From the NCBI GenBank assembly GCA_014843695.1, contig CM026386.1, positions 10,543,814 to 10,607,813 of the forward strand: a DNA stretch of 64,000 bases. The letters run 5' to 3'. The notes under the pieces were generated by a model that was given only the letters and a program-made list of their open reading frames with translations, was not told the DNA's origin and made no database searches. This DNA comes from Archivesica marissinica. Lineage: Eukaryota > Mollusca > Bivalvia > Venerida > Vesicomyidae. Made by a program: the position numbers and the translations under genes. Shown piece by piece: positions 46,041-57,499 of the stretch (the first letter of the stretch is position 1; each line of letters begins with the position of its first letter).

Positions 46041-46840
46041 CTCCTTTATTTTATATCTATACATGTATCATATATTAGTGATATCTCATATCTTATTATT
46101 CGCCTCACTATTTCAATCTGTTCATAATAGTACTATTACTATACTAATTTCCTTCCTTTATCAAACTATTCCAATAGATATATTAGCCAAAACAATTGTT
46201 TCTTACAAGGCCTAATTATCTTCCGTTCACGTATTTAATACGACTTTAATATTTAAGAGTTAATACTTCTTTAAATATTAATTTTTCTATCTATCATAGA
46301 AACAGTTTATATCTTAAAAGTGAGTTACATCATTTCCTTAATGCCTCCATGGCTGGATAAAAATGCACTAATTTCTTCATCATTTTTCATTTCTTAAATA
46401 GCAGAATTAACATCTATAACAGACATAACGGCGCCAAACATATGTGATGTTATACAATATTATTACATGTTTCTCTGTCATCAAGAAAGCGGCGATTATC
46501 TTACATAACTGACCACCTGCACTCGGTAGTGACAAAATATATTTTGTTCCCGCGCAAACAGAGAACTGATCATTTAGGCGCGAAAATAATAGCAGACGAT
46601 TATACATATTACATAAAAATCATAATCTTACATGGTTAACAATGTGTCATATATATAAATAAATAAATGTATTTATATAATACATTTCTATTTATATATG
46701 ACAATAATTTATTCGTGCAAATAGATGTTTGTTTTTTCTATCTTTTGCACAACATATTAACTTGTTTCCTACCGCTCATAGCATAGCTACTCAGACCCCC
46801 ACCACCCGCATCACTCCACAATTAATCGGTAGACACTAGA
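46041..46840. other. No feature recognised
   Basis: Very AT-rich. Small open frames have no motifs. Confidence 0.4.
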
Positions 46841-46846
46841 AAGTTA

Positions 46847-47024
46847 CAGTCAAACCTGCGTCAGCGGTCACCTCTATTAAACAGCCAACCTGTATTAAGC
46901 AGCCATTTTCCAGATTCACAATATGTTGTTTTATTATACATTTAACCTCTATTAAGCAGCCACCTGTGCTAAGCAGCCACTTTCTGTGATTCCCTTGGCT
47001 GGCTGCTTAACACAGGTTTGACTG
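46847..47024. mobile_element. Tc1/mariner-like MITE at a TA site
   Basis: Inverted ends CAGTCAAACCTG and CAGGTTTGACTG, flanked by TA on both sides. The interior repeats TATTAAGCAGCCA and GCTGCTTAACACAG in opposite orientation. Confidence 0.75.
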
Positions 47025-47309
47025 TATATATATAATGAATGTCATTCAATATGCTTATGTCGTTTTGTATTTCGATAACATTACCTGATTTGTTTAAGTT
47101 ACATTGTACAACATTATACATGTATATTGCATGGCGTAACTCTGTACTTTGGTTATAATTATTGTGTATGTGCATTAATGCTATAGTGTTAAGGAATTTA
47201 AGAGGACCCTAGGGAAGATTAGTTCAGAACTAATTAGGTCACCCTCTATAAATGAAGAAATCTATCTTTATTGTGTATATAGACATGTAAATGGGAAACC
47301 ATTTGAGCG

Positions 47310-47512
47310 ACGGGCAGTTTACCTAACAACACCTTTCCTGGGCAGGCTCCAGCGGTTAACCAGTACTTGGTGCACCAACCTCCGTAAGAAACTGCCAACT
47401 TTTTCATATAAATGAGACACGGTCTGAGCGGGGCTCGAACCAGTGACCATCAGAGATGATAGGTTACAGTGGCATACAAGTCAGCAACCATAACCACTCG
47501 ACCACAGAGGCG
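47310..47512 (-). mobile_element. SINE family 2, 3' end shortened
   Basis: On the - strand CGCCTCTGTGGTCGAGTGGT through B-box region and TTACGGAGGTTGGTGCACC to CTGCCCGTCGCTC. The usual GCGTAAAACC tail is missing. Confidence 0.85.
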
Positions 47513-47870
47513 GTTACACAATCTGTTCCACATGTTATGTTATATTCAGAGTCACACTTGTGGAATGCCCTTCCTTATCATCAAAACAGCACATTCTGTT
47601 CCACACTTCAAAGCTTTATAAATTATACCAGGCTGTGCAAAGAACAGACCAATAACCTAATACACTGATACTATACAATTGTACATGCATATAAATATTA
47701 GTTCTTGCAGCTTACATCTTATTGTCCTATGAAAGTTTTACTGGTGACTGTTTACATGTTTCATTATGCTATTTCATGTTTTAATTTGTTGAGGGCCTCA
47801 CGGTAGATTGACCTAATTCTTTGTCTATCGTCTGTGTTGTTGTTGTTATTATTATTATTAAAGATATACT
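47513..47870 (+). mobile_element. LINE C-terminus and 3' UTR fragment
   Basis: The + frame gives ESHLWNALPYHQNSTFCSTL...FINY, the W-N-x-LP ... FK motif near the end of many CR1-like LINE ORFs. Then the 3' UTR shared with 45210-45405 and an ATTATTATTA tail. Confidence 0.7.
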
Positions 47871-47915
47871 ACATGAGTGAAGAAAAGAAATGGTCTGCTC
47901 TGTCAAAATAGTCAC

Positions 47916-48172
47916 AGACGGATCAGTAGTCCAGTGGTTAACACGTTGGACTGATAATCCAGTGCTCGCAAGTTCGATCCCCCGTCTGACCCTAATAAAA
48001 TTAACAGTCTTTCAGATGGGACGTTAAACCGAGATATTGTGTCGGTGCTTTACACAGTGCACGTAACAGAACCAGAGGAGACTCTGGAATGGGTCTCTGT
48101 CTGTATCAATGCACTATCCTCCAAAACTCTAAATTGACTAATCTCTTCAGGAAGCGGCGCTCATATGGGCAA
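47916..48172 (+). mobile_element. SINE family 1
   Basis: Head CGGATCAGTAGTCCAGTGGT, B-box AGTTCGATCCCCCGTCTGAC, body GTCTCTGTCTGTATCAATGC, 3' part GCTCATATGGGCAACCG. It fuses at that point into the 35-bp array, so its hairpin 3' arm is missing. Confidence 0.88.
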
Positions 48173-48740
48173 CCGTTTGTTACCACTGGACTACATATCC
48201 TGGGTATCCGGTTGTTACCACTGGACTACATATCCTGGGTAACCGCTTGTTACCACTGGACTACATATCCTGGGTAACCGCTTGTTACCACTGGACTACA
48301 TATCCTGGGTAACCGGTTGTTACCACTGGACTACATATCCTGGGCAACCGCTTGTTACCACTGGACTACATATCCTGGGTAACCGGTTGTTACCACTGGA
48401 CTACATATCCTGGGCAACCGCTTGTTACCACTGGACTACATATCCTGGGCAACCGGTTGTTACCACTGGACTACATATCCTGGGCAACCGGTTGTTACCA
48501 CTGGACTACATATCCTGGGCAACTGGTTGTTACCACTGGACTACATATCCTGGGCAACCGGTTGTTACCACTGGACTACATATCCTGGGCAACCGCTTGT
48601 TACCACTGGACTACATATCCTGGGTAACCGCTTGTTACCACTGTACTACATATCCTGGGTAACCGCTTGTTACCACTGGACTACATATCCTGGGCAACCG
48701 CTTGTTACCACTGGACTACATATCCTGGGCAACCAATTGG
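48173..48740. repeat. 35-bp minisatellite, about 16 copies, derived from SINE 1 pieces
   Basis: Unit TTGTTACCACTGGACTACAT plus ATCCTGGGTAACCGC. GTTACCACTGGACTACA is the reverse complement of the SINE 1 A-box (TGTAGTCCAGTGGTAAC), and GGGCAACCG is the SINE 1 3' end. The unit therefore looks like a SINE tail-to-reversed-head junction that was then amplified. Confidence 0.9.
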
Positions 48741-50020
48741 ATGGTCATTGGTCAGCATGCTAAATGTGAGCCATGGATGATCATTGGTCAGCACGCTAAA
48801 TGTGAGCCATGGATGATCATTGGTCAGCACGCTAAATGTGAGTCATGGATGATCATTGGTCAGCACGCTAAATGTGAGTCATGGATGATCATTGGTCAGT
48901 ACGCTAAATGTGAGTCATGCATGATCATTGGTCAGCACGCTAAATGTGAGTCATGCATGATCATTGGTCAGCACGCTAAATGTGAGTCATGGATGATCAT
49001 TGGTCAGCACGCTAAATGTGAGTCATGCATGATCATTGGTCAGCATGCTAAATGTGAGCCATGGATGATCATTGGTCAGTACGCTAAATGTGAGTCATGG
49101 ATGATCATTGGTCAGCATACTAAATGTGAGCCATGGATGGTCATTGGTCAGCATGCTAAATGTGAGCCATGGATGATCAGTGGTCAGCACGCTAAATGTG
49201 AGTCATGGATGATCATTGGTCAGTATGCTAAATGTGAGCCATGGATGGTCATTGGTCAGCATGCTAAATGTGAGCCATGGATGATCATTGGTCAGCACGC
49301 TAAATGTGAGTCATGGATGATCATTGGTCAGCACGCTAAATGTGAGTCATGCATGATCATTGGTCAGCACGCTAAATGTGAGTCATGCATGATCATTGGT
49401 CAGCACGCTAAATGTGAGACATGGATGGTCAGTGGTCAGCACGCTAAATGTGAGTCATGGATGATCATTGGTCAGCACGCTAAATGTGAGTCATGCATGA
49501 TCATTGGTCAGCATGCTAAATGTGAGCCATGGATGATCATTGGTCAGCATGCTAAATGTGAGCCATGGATGGTCAGTGGTCAGCACGCTAAATGTGAGTC
49601 ATGGATGATCATTGGTCAGTACGCTAAATGTGAGTCATGGATGATCATTGGTCAGTACGCTAAATGTGAGTCATGGATGATCATTGGTCAGTACGCTAAA
49701 TGTGAGTCATGGATGATCATTGGTCAGTACGCTAAATGTGAGTCATGGATGATCATTGGTCAGCATGCTAAATGTGAGCCATGGATGGTCAGTGGTCAGC
49801 ACGCTAAATGTGAGTCATGGATGATCATTGGTCAGCATACTAAATGTGAGTCATGGATGATCATTGGTCAGTACGCTAAATGTGAGTCATGGATGATCAT
49901 TGGTCAGCACGCTAAATGTGAGCCATGGATGGTCAGTGGTCAGCACGCTAAATGTGAGTCATGGATGATCATTGATCAGTACGCTAAATGTGAGCCATGG
50001 ATGATCATTGGTCAGTATGC
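48741..50020. repeat. 36-bp minisatellite, about 35 copies
   Basis: Unit ATGGATGATCATTGGTCAGC plus ACGCTAAATGTGAGCC. A 454-codon + frame (repeating MIIGQHAKCESW) is a by-product of a period divisible by three. Two decayed units resume at 50709-50755 beyond a retroelement insertion. Confidence 0.93.
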
Positions 50021-50708
50021 AAGGCACAGCTCACAGCAGGAAATTGGATCACCTGTTCCGAAGTGACCAATCCACGCTGCTGACGCATACAGACGAGGAC
50101 CCGCATCGACTCTTTTGAGTGTCTTACACTTGACTAGATCAGCGACAGCTAATACTGGGGCGCTGAAGAGGCGATGAGTGACTGGGTAGGAGAAGACGGC
50201 AGTCGTTTCGCGTGGATGGCGCACTCGTCGCCTCGAACTCTTGTATCTGTCTCCAACTACGGGCGAGCGGTTGGAGACGGAGGGATGCGACCTCGACCCC
50301 GGATGCGTCAACGGGGTGGACAACAACGGAACAACCGAACCATTTTGCTGCTGTGAGCCGACTAATCGTGGAGGATGTGGCCCTAAAAAGAACCGAGAAA
50401 ATAACCACCTTGTACATGATGGCGGAGAGACACCAGTACCATAATCACCAGTACTATAATCTTCTAGACCATAATCATCTTGGACTTAAGCAACATAGAT
50501 ACAACCAACAAGGAATAATCATCGAGAAAACTAATCATCTTAGACCGAAATCTTCACGGGACTCTTCAACTACAAACATCAATCTACATCACTCTACAAG
50601 ACACCGACGACAAAACACTTCCAACGAATAATCGACGGTGCGAAAGCACGTTTGCTCGCCCATATGGTTTACCGGCGGCGAGGGTAAAGAAATTGAATCA
50701 TCATCATC
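50021..50708 (+). mobile_element. Retroelement X, 688-bp copy with (ATC)n tail
   Basis: A 13-bp target duplication TTGGTCAGTATGC lies at 50008-50020 and 50709-50721. GC-rich first half, then AT/CA-rich. The 3' end has a 6-bp stem (CTCGCC / GGCGAG) around CATATGGTTTACCGGC and then GGTAAAGAAATTGAATCATC. Open frames inside show no reverse-transcriptase motif. It is either a 5'-truncated LINE 3' region or a long SINE-like element. Confidence 0.82.
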
Positions 50709-50755
50709 TTGGTCAGTATGCTAAATGTTAGCCATATATGGTCATTAGGTCAGCA
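50709..50755. repeat. Right remnant of the 36-bp array
   Basis: GGTCAGTATGCTAAATGTTA and GGTCATTAGGTCAGCACACA are diverged units of the array that ends at 50020. Confidence 0.8.
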
Positions 50756-50892
50756 CACATTACTGCGGCCTATGTGATTGGCTGAATAAATTAGAGATTC
50801 ATTAGGTAAATATTAGTATAAAGAATTGTTCGGTTTTATGTGTGCATGAACCACTAAACCCACAAAACATTCACGATGTCACTTGTGTATTG

Positions 50893-52827
50893 TCACGTGA
50901 TAGTCACATGACCTTTACAATAACAAAATGGCCGTAGACTCGCATCATTCACGCAATGTGATTGGTTACCATATCTGTCCAATCGTACTGGTTGTCCAAT
51001 CATGTTCATTTTGCTTGTAACATCTCCTTTAGAATATTCGGTAAAATCCACAACTCCTTCAAAAGAAGCCATTCCAGGAATTGTCTGAAACACAATAGAG
51101 TACCGTCCAGATATGTCTGCAAACTGGTTGCAGAAATATTTGTTAAATATTCCAGATTTTTTAAGTTTGTAGTTAGTTTCTATATCATTATTGGAATACG
51201 AAACCGAGGCTTCAGTCACTGTTCGGAGGTTTAGATTATAACACACATATTGACGTTCTGATAACATATCATTTATACTCCTAACAAGAAACTTAGCCAG
51301 AGACTGCACAGGTATTTTAGTAGTTGAAATATTCAATCGTTCTTGGCACGAGCAGTACTGTTCTTCAATGCCAGCGTCGGCGCAATGTCTGTCCACTGGA
51401 ATCGGGTAAAACAGGTTACGTCGAACTAGACCCTTTTGTACCGGTTTTACGCTTCCGTTTGTAATGTCTTTGTCAGTTACTAAGTCCAATATGGTTTGAT
51501 ACAAATCATAGTGTGAGGTAAGTTTCTTTGAATTTGCTGATAATATTTCTGGTAACCACGTGTATTTTTGTCTAAGAGTTTTTGGCACGTGTATCATTAG
51601 CAACGGATTGTTATTTTCTGCTCTCCCGACATGTGTCAAGGCAGCATCACTTATCCTAAAGCCATGGTCGCTCATGATGGCAAATATTAAATTATCAGTT
51701 TGATTGGTTTGTTTCAACCATATTAGAAATTCTAGGATAGGCTTGTCTCCCCAACGGACTGCATTGAACTGGCTGTGACCAATATTGTTCCAAAAGAATG
51801 CAAACTTCCTTTTATGTTTGTACCTCATTACAAATCCTTTTAAGTAATCAAGTTGAAATTCAAGGTAACTTTTCACTCCGTAGCATGATAAGGACGGTTT
51901 TGCTAGAGTCTTCATTACCGTTGGTACAAATTTACGCGTTCCTAAAGTGAACGGACGGAAATAGAAATCTGTCGGCGCAAATTTAAAACCACGCCTGTTG
52001 TCCGACAGAAACGGCGAAATGTCAGGTCTGTCTTCAGCAAAGAATGTTGCAAAGTGTTCCATTACCTTTTCATTCCATAGAAATGGTACATGGTCGAAAT
52101 GAGACACTACATGTTGGATCCAAGGGAAATTTCTGTGAGTCTGCCCAGTTAAAAGTGGCATAAAATTTGGCCAAGTATTTTCTCCAACTTTGCTATACCC
52201 TTCAAAATCATAAGCGTCTAATTGTGTCCGAAGAAACTCACGTGTTTGTGGAAGGTACCGTATTGCATGGGATCGTGATACAGAATCCAATCCCAAAAGT
52301 ATAACACTTGGCTTATCTTCACTTTCATTTTCTATTTCATCATTACTTTTAGCAGTATCATCCCAAAAAGGATTAAAATGCAAATAATCATAAATTGTCT
52401 GCCCTGGTGCCAACACGCATGTAACACGAAACACGTGACTTTTCACGAAAACCGGTGTAACAAATTTAACTTCCGGTCCAAACGTCACTTCCGTGTCTCC
52501 AAATTCTCTCCTCATAACGCGATATGAACAGTTTAGCAAACGTGTGTCAACTTTATGCTCTTCCACTTCAGATTCGACCCATCGTAATGCCCCTCCACTA
52601 TCTACATACATCAACTGTTTCATGTGAGAACACACTAAATCGCCGGGTCCAACCAAATATGGCGTCAGCGCAGAATCCCACGGATCAAGCTTCACCATTT
52701 GACACGGTTTTAATTCGTTGTCAGACAGCGATCTTGGTATTACATAAATCCATGTATAAATAATCCCCATACACCATACACATGAGCCTAAAAGGCAAAC
52801 TCGTTTAACAGCCAACTGTATCCTCAT
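50893..52827 (-). CDS. DUF229 family protein (alkaline phosphatase/sulfatase superfamily)
   Basis: A single uninterrupted 644-residue ORF. An in-frame TAG three codons upstream fixes the start. Residues 8-30 are hydrophobic after a basic start, giving a type II signal anchor with the rest predicted lumenal or extracellular. Family motifs: VILLGLDSVSRSHAIRYLP (about 175-193, with the metal/nucleophile site Asp181 to Ser184), ENTWPNFMPLLTGQ (216-229), IGHSQFNAV (349-357), MSDHGFRISD (385-394, metal-binding Asp387 and His388), LTSHYDLYQTILDL (436-449). The C-terminal cysteine-rich end LRPFCYCK is typical. All expected catalytic-fold residues are present and the length is normal, so the gene looks intact. 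The substrate of DUF229 enzymes is not established; sulfate- or phosphate-ester chemistry is inferred from the fold. It has no introns, unlike the neighbouring aquaporin, and could be a retrocopy or an ancestral single-exon gene. Confidence 0.93.
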   Translation of the reverse strand: MRIQLAVKRVCLLGSCVWCMGIIYTWIYVIPRSLSDNELKPCQMVKLDPWDSALTPYLVGPGDLVCSHMKQLMYVDSGGALRWVESEVEEHKVDTRLLNCSYRVMRREFGDTEVTFGPEVKFVTPVFVKSHVFRVTCVLAPGQTIYDYLHFNPFWDDTAKSNDEIENESEDKPSVILLGLDSVSRSHAIRYLPQTREFLRTQLDAYDFEGYSKVGENTWPNFMPLLTGQTHRNFPWIQHVVSHFDHVPFLWNEKVMEHFATFFAEDRPDISPFLSDNRRGFKFAPTDFYFRPFTLGTRKFVPTVMKTLAKPSLSCYGVKSYLEFQLDYLKGFVMRYKHKRKFAFFWNNIGHSQFNAVRWGDKPILEFLIWLKQTNQTDNLIFAIMSDHGFRISDAALTHVGRAENNNPLLMIHVPKTLRQKYTWLPEILSANSKKLTSHYDLYQTILDLVTDKDITNGSVKPVQKGLVRRNLFYPIPVDRHCADAGIEEQYCSCQERLNISTTKIPVQSLAKFLVRSINDMLSERQYVCYNLNLRTVTEASVSYSNNDIETNYKLKKSGIFNKYFCNQFADISGRYSIVFQTIPGMASFEGVVDFTEYSKGDVTSKMNMIGQPVRLDRYGNQSHCVNDASLRPFCYCKGHVTIT

Positions 52828-53504
52828 ATTTGACTATAGCCTTGTTATATATCTCCACCATGCGTAACTATCAATGTCTAGCCCCTGTATACATAGCTGT
52901 AATGTTGACATATGTAACATTTTATCTTTAGCACATGTATGTATGTACATTAACTGTGTGTATCGTATACGGATGGACAAGATACATACTACTGTTTATA
53001 TAATAGGAAATCGATGAACATTCGGATGTTCTGCAGTCACAATGTTTCTGTACACAAACTCAACCGAATATTATATCTAAATATAGTACTTTTGTTGAGG
53101 AGGAAATATCAACTGTATACACTGCCTGGGGGGGGGGGGGTAGTCGCGGTATATCATGGGATATCCATTATAACGATGACAAGGCAGGGACGTAGCTAGC
53201 CTTTTTAAATGTGTGGGCCCGATTATTAATAAATTGAGCACCGAACGTAAGTTGATGCTTAATGGGTCTGCTCCACCAGGAAAACTTTGATTCCTAAAAC
53301 ATCGAAGGAATTTACGTAAGCTATCAGCTTGTTTTCCAATTCATTTCAGATATCCTGTGTATTTGTATACTGTATATATATTGAACGAACTGAATAAAAT
53401 ATGTTAAAACTAAAACATCGATGTTAAAGGACATTTCAGATGCTCAAAGTTAGATGTTGTTTTCAGAATGATAACCAATCAGTCCATATCGCTATACACA
53501 GAGG
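52828..53504. other. Upstream of the DUF229 gene
   Basis: Presumed 5' flank of the - strand gene; a TATATAAC word lies about 20 nt before its ATG. Also a 14-nt poly-G run at about 53127-53140 and a MITE B-like end (CAGGGACGTAGCTAGCC) near 53184. Otherwise unassigned. Confidence 0.4.
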
Positions 53505-54095
53505 TGAAACGTGAGATACGTGACCTCAAGCAAGGTGAAACGTGAGATACGTGACCTCAAGCAAGGTGAAACGTGAGATACGTGACCTCAAGCAAGGTGA
53601 AACGTGAGATACGTGACCTCAAGCAAGGTGAAACGTGAGATACGTGACCTCAAGCAAGGTGAAACGTGAGATACGTGACCTCAAGCAAGGTGAAACGTGA
53701 GATACGTGACCTCAAGCAAGGTGAAACGTGAGATACGTGACCTCAAGCAAGGTGAAACGTGAGATACGTGACCTCAAGCAAGGTGAAACGTGAGATACGT
53801 GACCTCAAGCAAGGTGAAACGTGAGATACGTGACCTCAAGCAAGGTGAAACGTGAGATACGTGACCTCAAGCAATGTATGACGTGAGATACGTGACCTCA
53901 AGCAATGTATGACGTGAGATACGTGACCTCAAGCAAGGTGAAACGTGAGATACGTGACCTCAAGCAAGGTGAAACGTGAGATACGTGACCTCAAGCAAGG
54001 TGAAACGTGAGATACGTGACCTCAAGCAAGGTGAAACGTGAGATACGTGACCTCAAGCAAGGTGAAACGTGAGATACGTGACCTCAAGCAATGTA
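53505..54095. repeat. 31-bp minisatellite, type 1, about 19 copies
   Basis: Unit GTGAAACGTGAGATACGTGA plus CCTCAAGCAAG. Almost perfectly homogeneous apart from three units carrying TGTATGACGTGAG, the sequence of the neighbouring type. Confidence 0.95.
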
Positions 54096-57000
54096 TGACG
54101 TGAGATACGTGACCACAAACCATGTATGACATTGAGATACGTGACAATAAACCATGTATGACGTGAGATATGTGACCGCAAACCATGTATGACGTGAGAT
54201 ACGTGACCACAAACCATGTATGACGTTGAGATACGTGACAATAAACCATGTATGACGTGAGATACGTGACTACAAACCATGTATGACGTGAGATACGTGA
54301 CCACAAACCATGTATGACGTTGAGATACGTGACAATAAACCATGTATGACGTTGAGATACGTGACAATAAACCATGTATGACGTGAAATACGTGACCACA
54401 AACCATGTATGACGTGTGATACGTGACCACAAACCATGTATGACGTGAGGTACGTGACCACAAACCATGTATGACGTGAGTTACGTGACCACAAACCATG
54501 TATGACGTGAGATACGTGACCACAAACCATGTATGACGTGAGATACGTGACCACAAACCATGTATGACGTTGAGATACGTGACAATAAACCATGTATGAC
54601 GTGAGATACGTGACTACAAACCATGTATGACGTGAGATACGTGACCACAAACCATGTATGACGTTGAGATACGTGACAATAAACCATGTATGACGTTGAG
54701 ATACGTGACAATAAACCATGTATGACGTGAAATACGTGACCACAAACCATGTATGACGTGTGATACGTGACCACAAACCATGTATGACGTGAGGTACGTG
54801 ACCACAAACCATGTATGACGTGAGATACGTGACCACAAACCATGTATGACGTGAGATACGTGACCACAAACCATGTATGACGTGAGATACGTGACCACAA
54901 ACCATGTATGACGTGAGATACGTGACCACAAACCATGTATGACGTGAGATACGTGACCACAAACCATGTATGACGTGAGATACGTGACCACAAACCATGT
55001 ATGACGTGAGATAGGTGACCACACAACAGGCCATGTATGACGTTGAGCTACGTGACAACAAACCATATATGACGTGAGGTACGTGACCACAAACCATGTA
55101 TGACGTGAGATACGTGACCACAAACCATGTATGACGTTGAGATACGTGACAACAAACCATATATGACGTGAGATACGTGACCACAAACCATTTATGACGT
55201 GAGATACGTGACCACAAACCATGTATGACGTGAGATACGTGACCACAAACCATGTATGACGTTGATATACGTGACCACAAACCATGTATGACGTGAGATA
55301 CGTGACCACAAACCATGTATGACGTGTGATACGTGAGCACAAACCATGTATGACGTGAGATACGTGACAATAAACCATGTATGACGTGAGATACGTGACC
55401 ACAAACCATGTATGACGAGTGATACGTGACCACAAACTATGTATGACGTGAGATACGTGACCACAAACCATGTATGACGTGAGATACGTGAGCACAAACC
55501 ATGTATGACGTGAGATACGTGAGCACAAACCATGTATGACGTGAGATACGTGAGCACAAACCATGTACGACGTGAGATACGTGACCACAAACATTGTATG
55601 ACGTGAGATACGTGACCACAAACCATGTATGACGTTGAGATACGTGACAACAAACCATATATGACGTGAGATACGTGACCACAAACCATGTATGACGTGA
55701 GATACGTGACCACAAACCATGGATGACGTTGAGATACGTGACCACAAACCATATATGACGTGAGATACGTGACCACAAACCATGTATAACGTGAGATACG
55801 TGACCACAAACCATGTTTATGACGTGAGATACGTGACCACAAACCATATTTGACGTGAGATACCTGACTACAATGTATGACGTGAGATACGTGACCACAA
55901 ACCATGTATGACGTGAGATACGTGACCACAAACCATGTATGACGTGAGATACGTAACCACAAACCATATTTGACGTGAGATACCTGACTACAATGTATGA
56001 CGTGAGATACGTGACCACAAACCATGTATGGCGCGTGATACGTGACCACAAACCATGTATGACGTGTGATACGTGACCACAAACCATGTATGACGTGAGA
56101 TACGTGACCACAAACCATGTATGACGTTGAGATACGTGACAACAAACCATATATGACGTGAGATACGTGACAACAAACCATGTATGACGTGAGATACGTG
56201 ACCACAAACCATGTATGACGTGAGATACGTGACCACAAACCATGTATGACGTGAGATACGTGACCACAAACCATGTATGGAGTGAGATACGTGACCACAA
56301 ACCATGTATGACGTGAGATACGTGACCACAAACCATGTATGACGTGAGATACGTGACCACAAACCATGTATGACGTGAGATACGTGACCACAAACCATGT
56401 ATGACGTGAGATACGTGACCACAAACCATATTTGACGTGAGATACATGACCACAATCCATGTATGACGTGAGATACCGGACTACAATGAAAGACGTGAGA
56501 TATGTGACCACAAACCATGTATGACGTGTGATACGTGACCATAAACCATGTATGACGCGTGATACGTGACCACAAACTATGTATGACGTGAGATACGTGA
56601 CCACAAACCATGTATGACGTGAGATACGTGAGCACAAACCATGTATGACATGAGATACGTGAGCACAAACCATGTATGACGTGAGATACGTGAGCACAAA
56701 CCATGTATGACGTGAGATACGTGACCACAAACATTGTATGACGTGAGATACGTGACCACAAACCATGTATGACGTTGAGATACGTGACAACAAACCATAT
56801 ATGACGTGAGATACGTGACCACAAACCATGTATGACGTGAGATACGTGACCACAAACCATGGATGACGTTGAGATACGTGACCACACACCATATATGACG
56901 TGAGATACGTGACCACAAACCATGTATGACGTGAGATACGTGACCACAAACCATGTTTATGACGTGAGATACGTGACCACAAACCATATTTGACGTGAGA

Positions 57001-57135
57001 TACCTGACTACAATGTATGACGTGAGATACGTGACCACAAACCATGTATGACGTGAGATACGTGACCACAAACCATGTATGACGTGAGATACGTAACCAC
57101 AAACCATATTTGACGTGAGATACCTGACTCAAATG
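54096..57135. repeat. 31-bp minisatellite, type 2, about 98 copies
   Basis: Unit ACCATGTATGACGTGAGATA plus CGTGACCACAA, with 30-33-bp variants (gttgag, gtttatg, actacaatg). It contains the same ACGTGAGATACGTGAC core as type 1. - strand frames of 300-700 codons are periodic artefacts. A large block is duplicated at an offset of exactly 1,140 bp (for example AACTATGTATGACG at 55436 and 56576). Confidence 0.95.
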
Positions 57136-57198
57136 TGGCCACTCGTCACACAAAACTATGCCTTGTATAAACATGTGTGTGTTTCTCTTATAGAAAGG

Positions 57199-57494
57199 CA
57201 GGGGCGTAGCCAGGAGGCAAATTATGTGCAGGCCCGGTAAAGAATGTTGAGTTGCTAGGGGGGTCCGGGGGTGCATGCACATTTTTTTGTTTTTTAGGAT
57301 GCAATTTCCCGCATTCTGCTGCATTTAAAAGACAAATTCGGACATGTTTTTATAACAAATAAACATGACAATACACTGTTCTGCTTAGCTATACATGTAC
57401 ATCAAAAGCAATAACAAATCTATATATTTTATTTTTTTTGGTCAAAATGATGTGCAGGCCCGGGCCTTTTGGCCTAATGGCAGCTACGCGCCTG
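57199..57494. mobile_element. MITE family B-like, complete 296-bp copy
   Basis: Left CAGGGGCGTAGCCAGG, right GCAGCTACGCGCCTG, and a 5-bp target duplication AAAGG at 57194-57198 and 57495-57499. The interior shares GCTAGGGGGGTCCGGGGG and GATGCAATTTCCCGCATTCT with 42727-42968. Confidence 0.88.
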
Positions 57495-57499
57495 AAAGG

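Noticed and set aside
48702..50066. A 454-codon + strand frame with a 12-residue repeat
   Set aside because: It is the 36-bp satellite read in frame. It begins in a different satellite and ends in a retroelement, with no signal peptide or conserved flank.
50012..50631. Several 60-140-codon frames in the GC-rich part of retroelement X
   Set aside because: They overlap on both strands, cross the insertion boundary and have no reverse-transcriptase, endonuclease or other motif.
52524..52763. + strand frames antisense to the DUF229 gene
   Set aside because: Shadows of a strongly supported coding frame.
54022..57324. Several - strand frames up to 710 codons
   Set aside because: Artefacts of the 31-bp array. 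Frames change at every indel unit and overlap each other.
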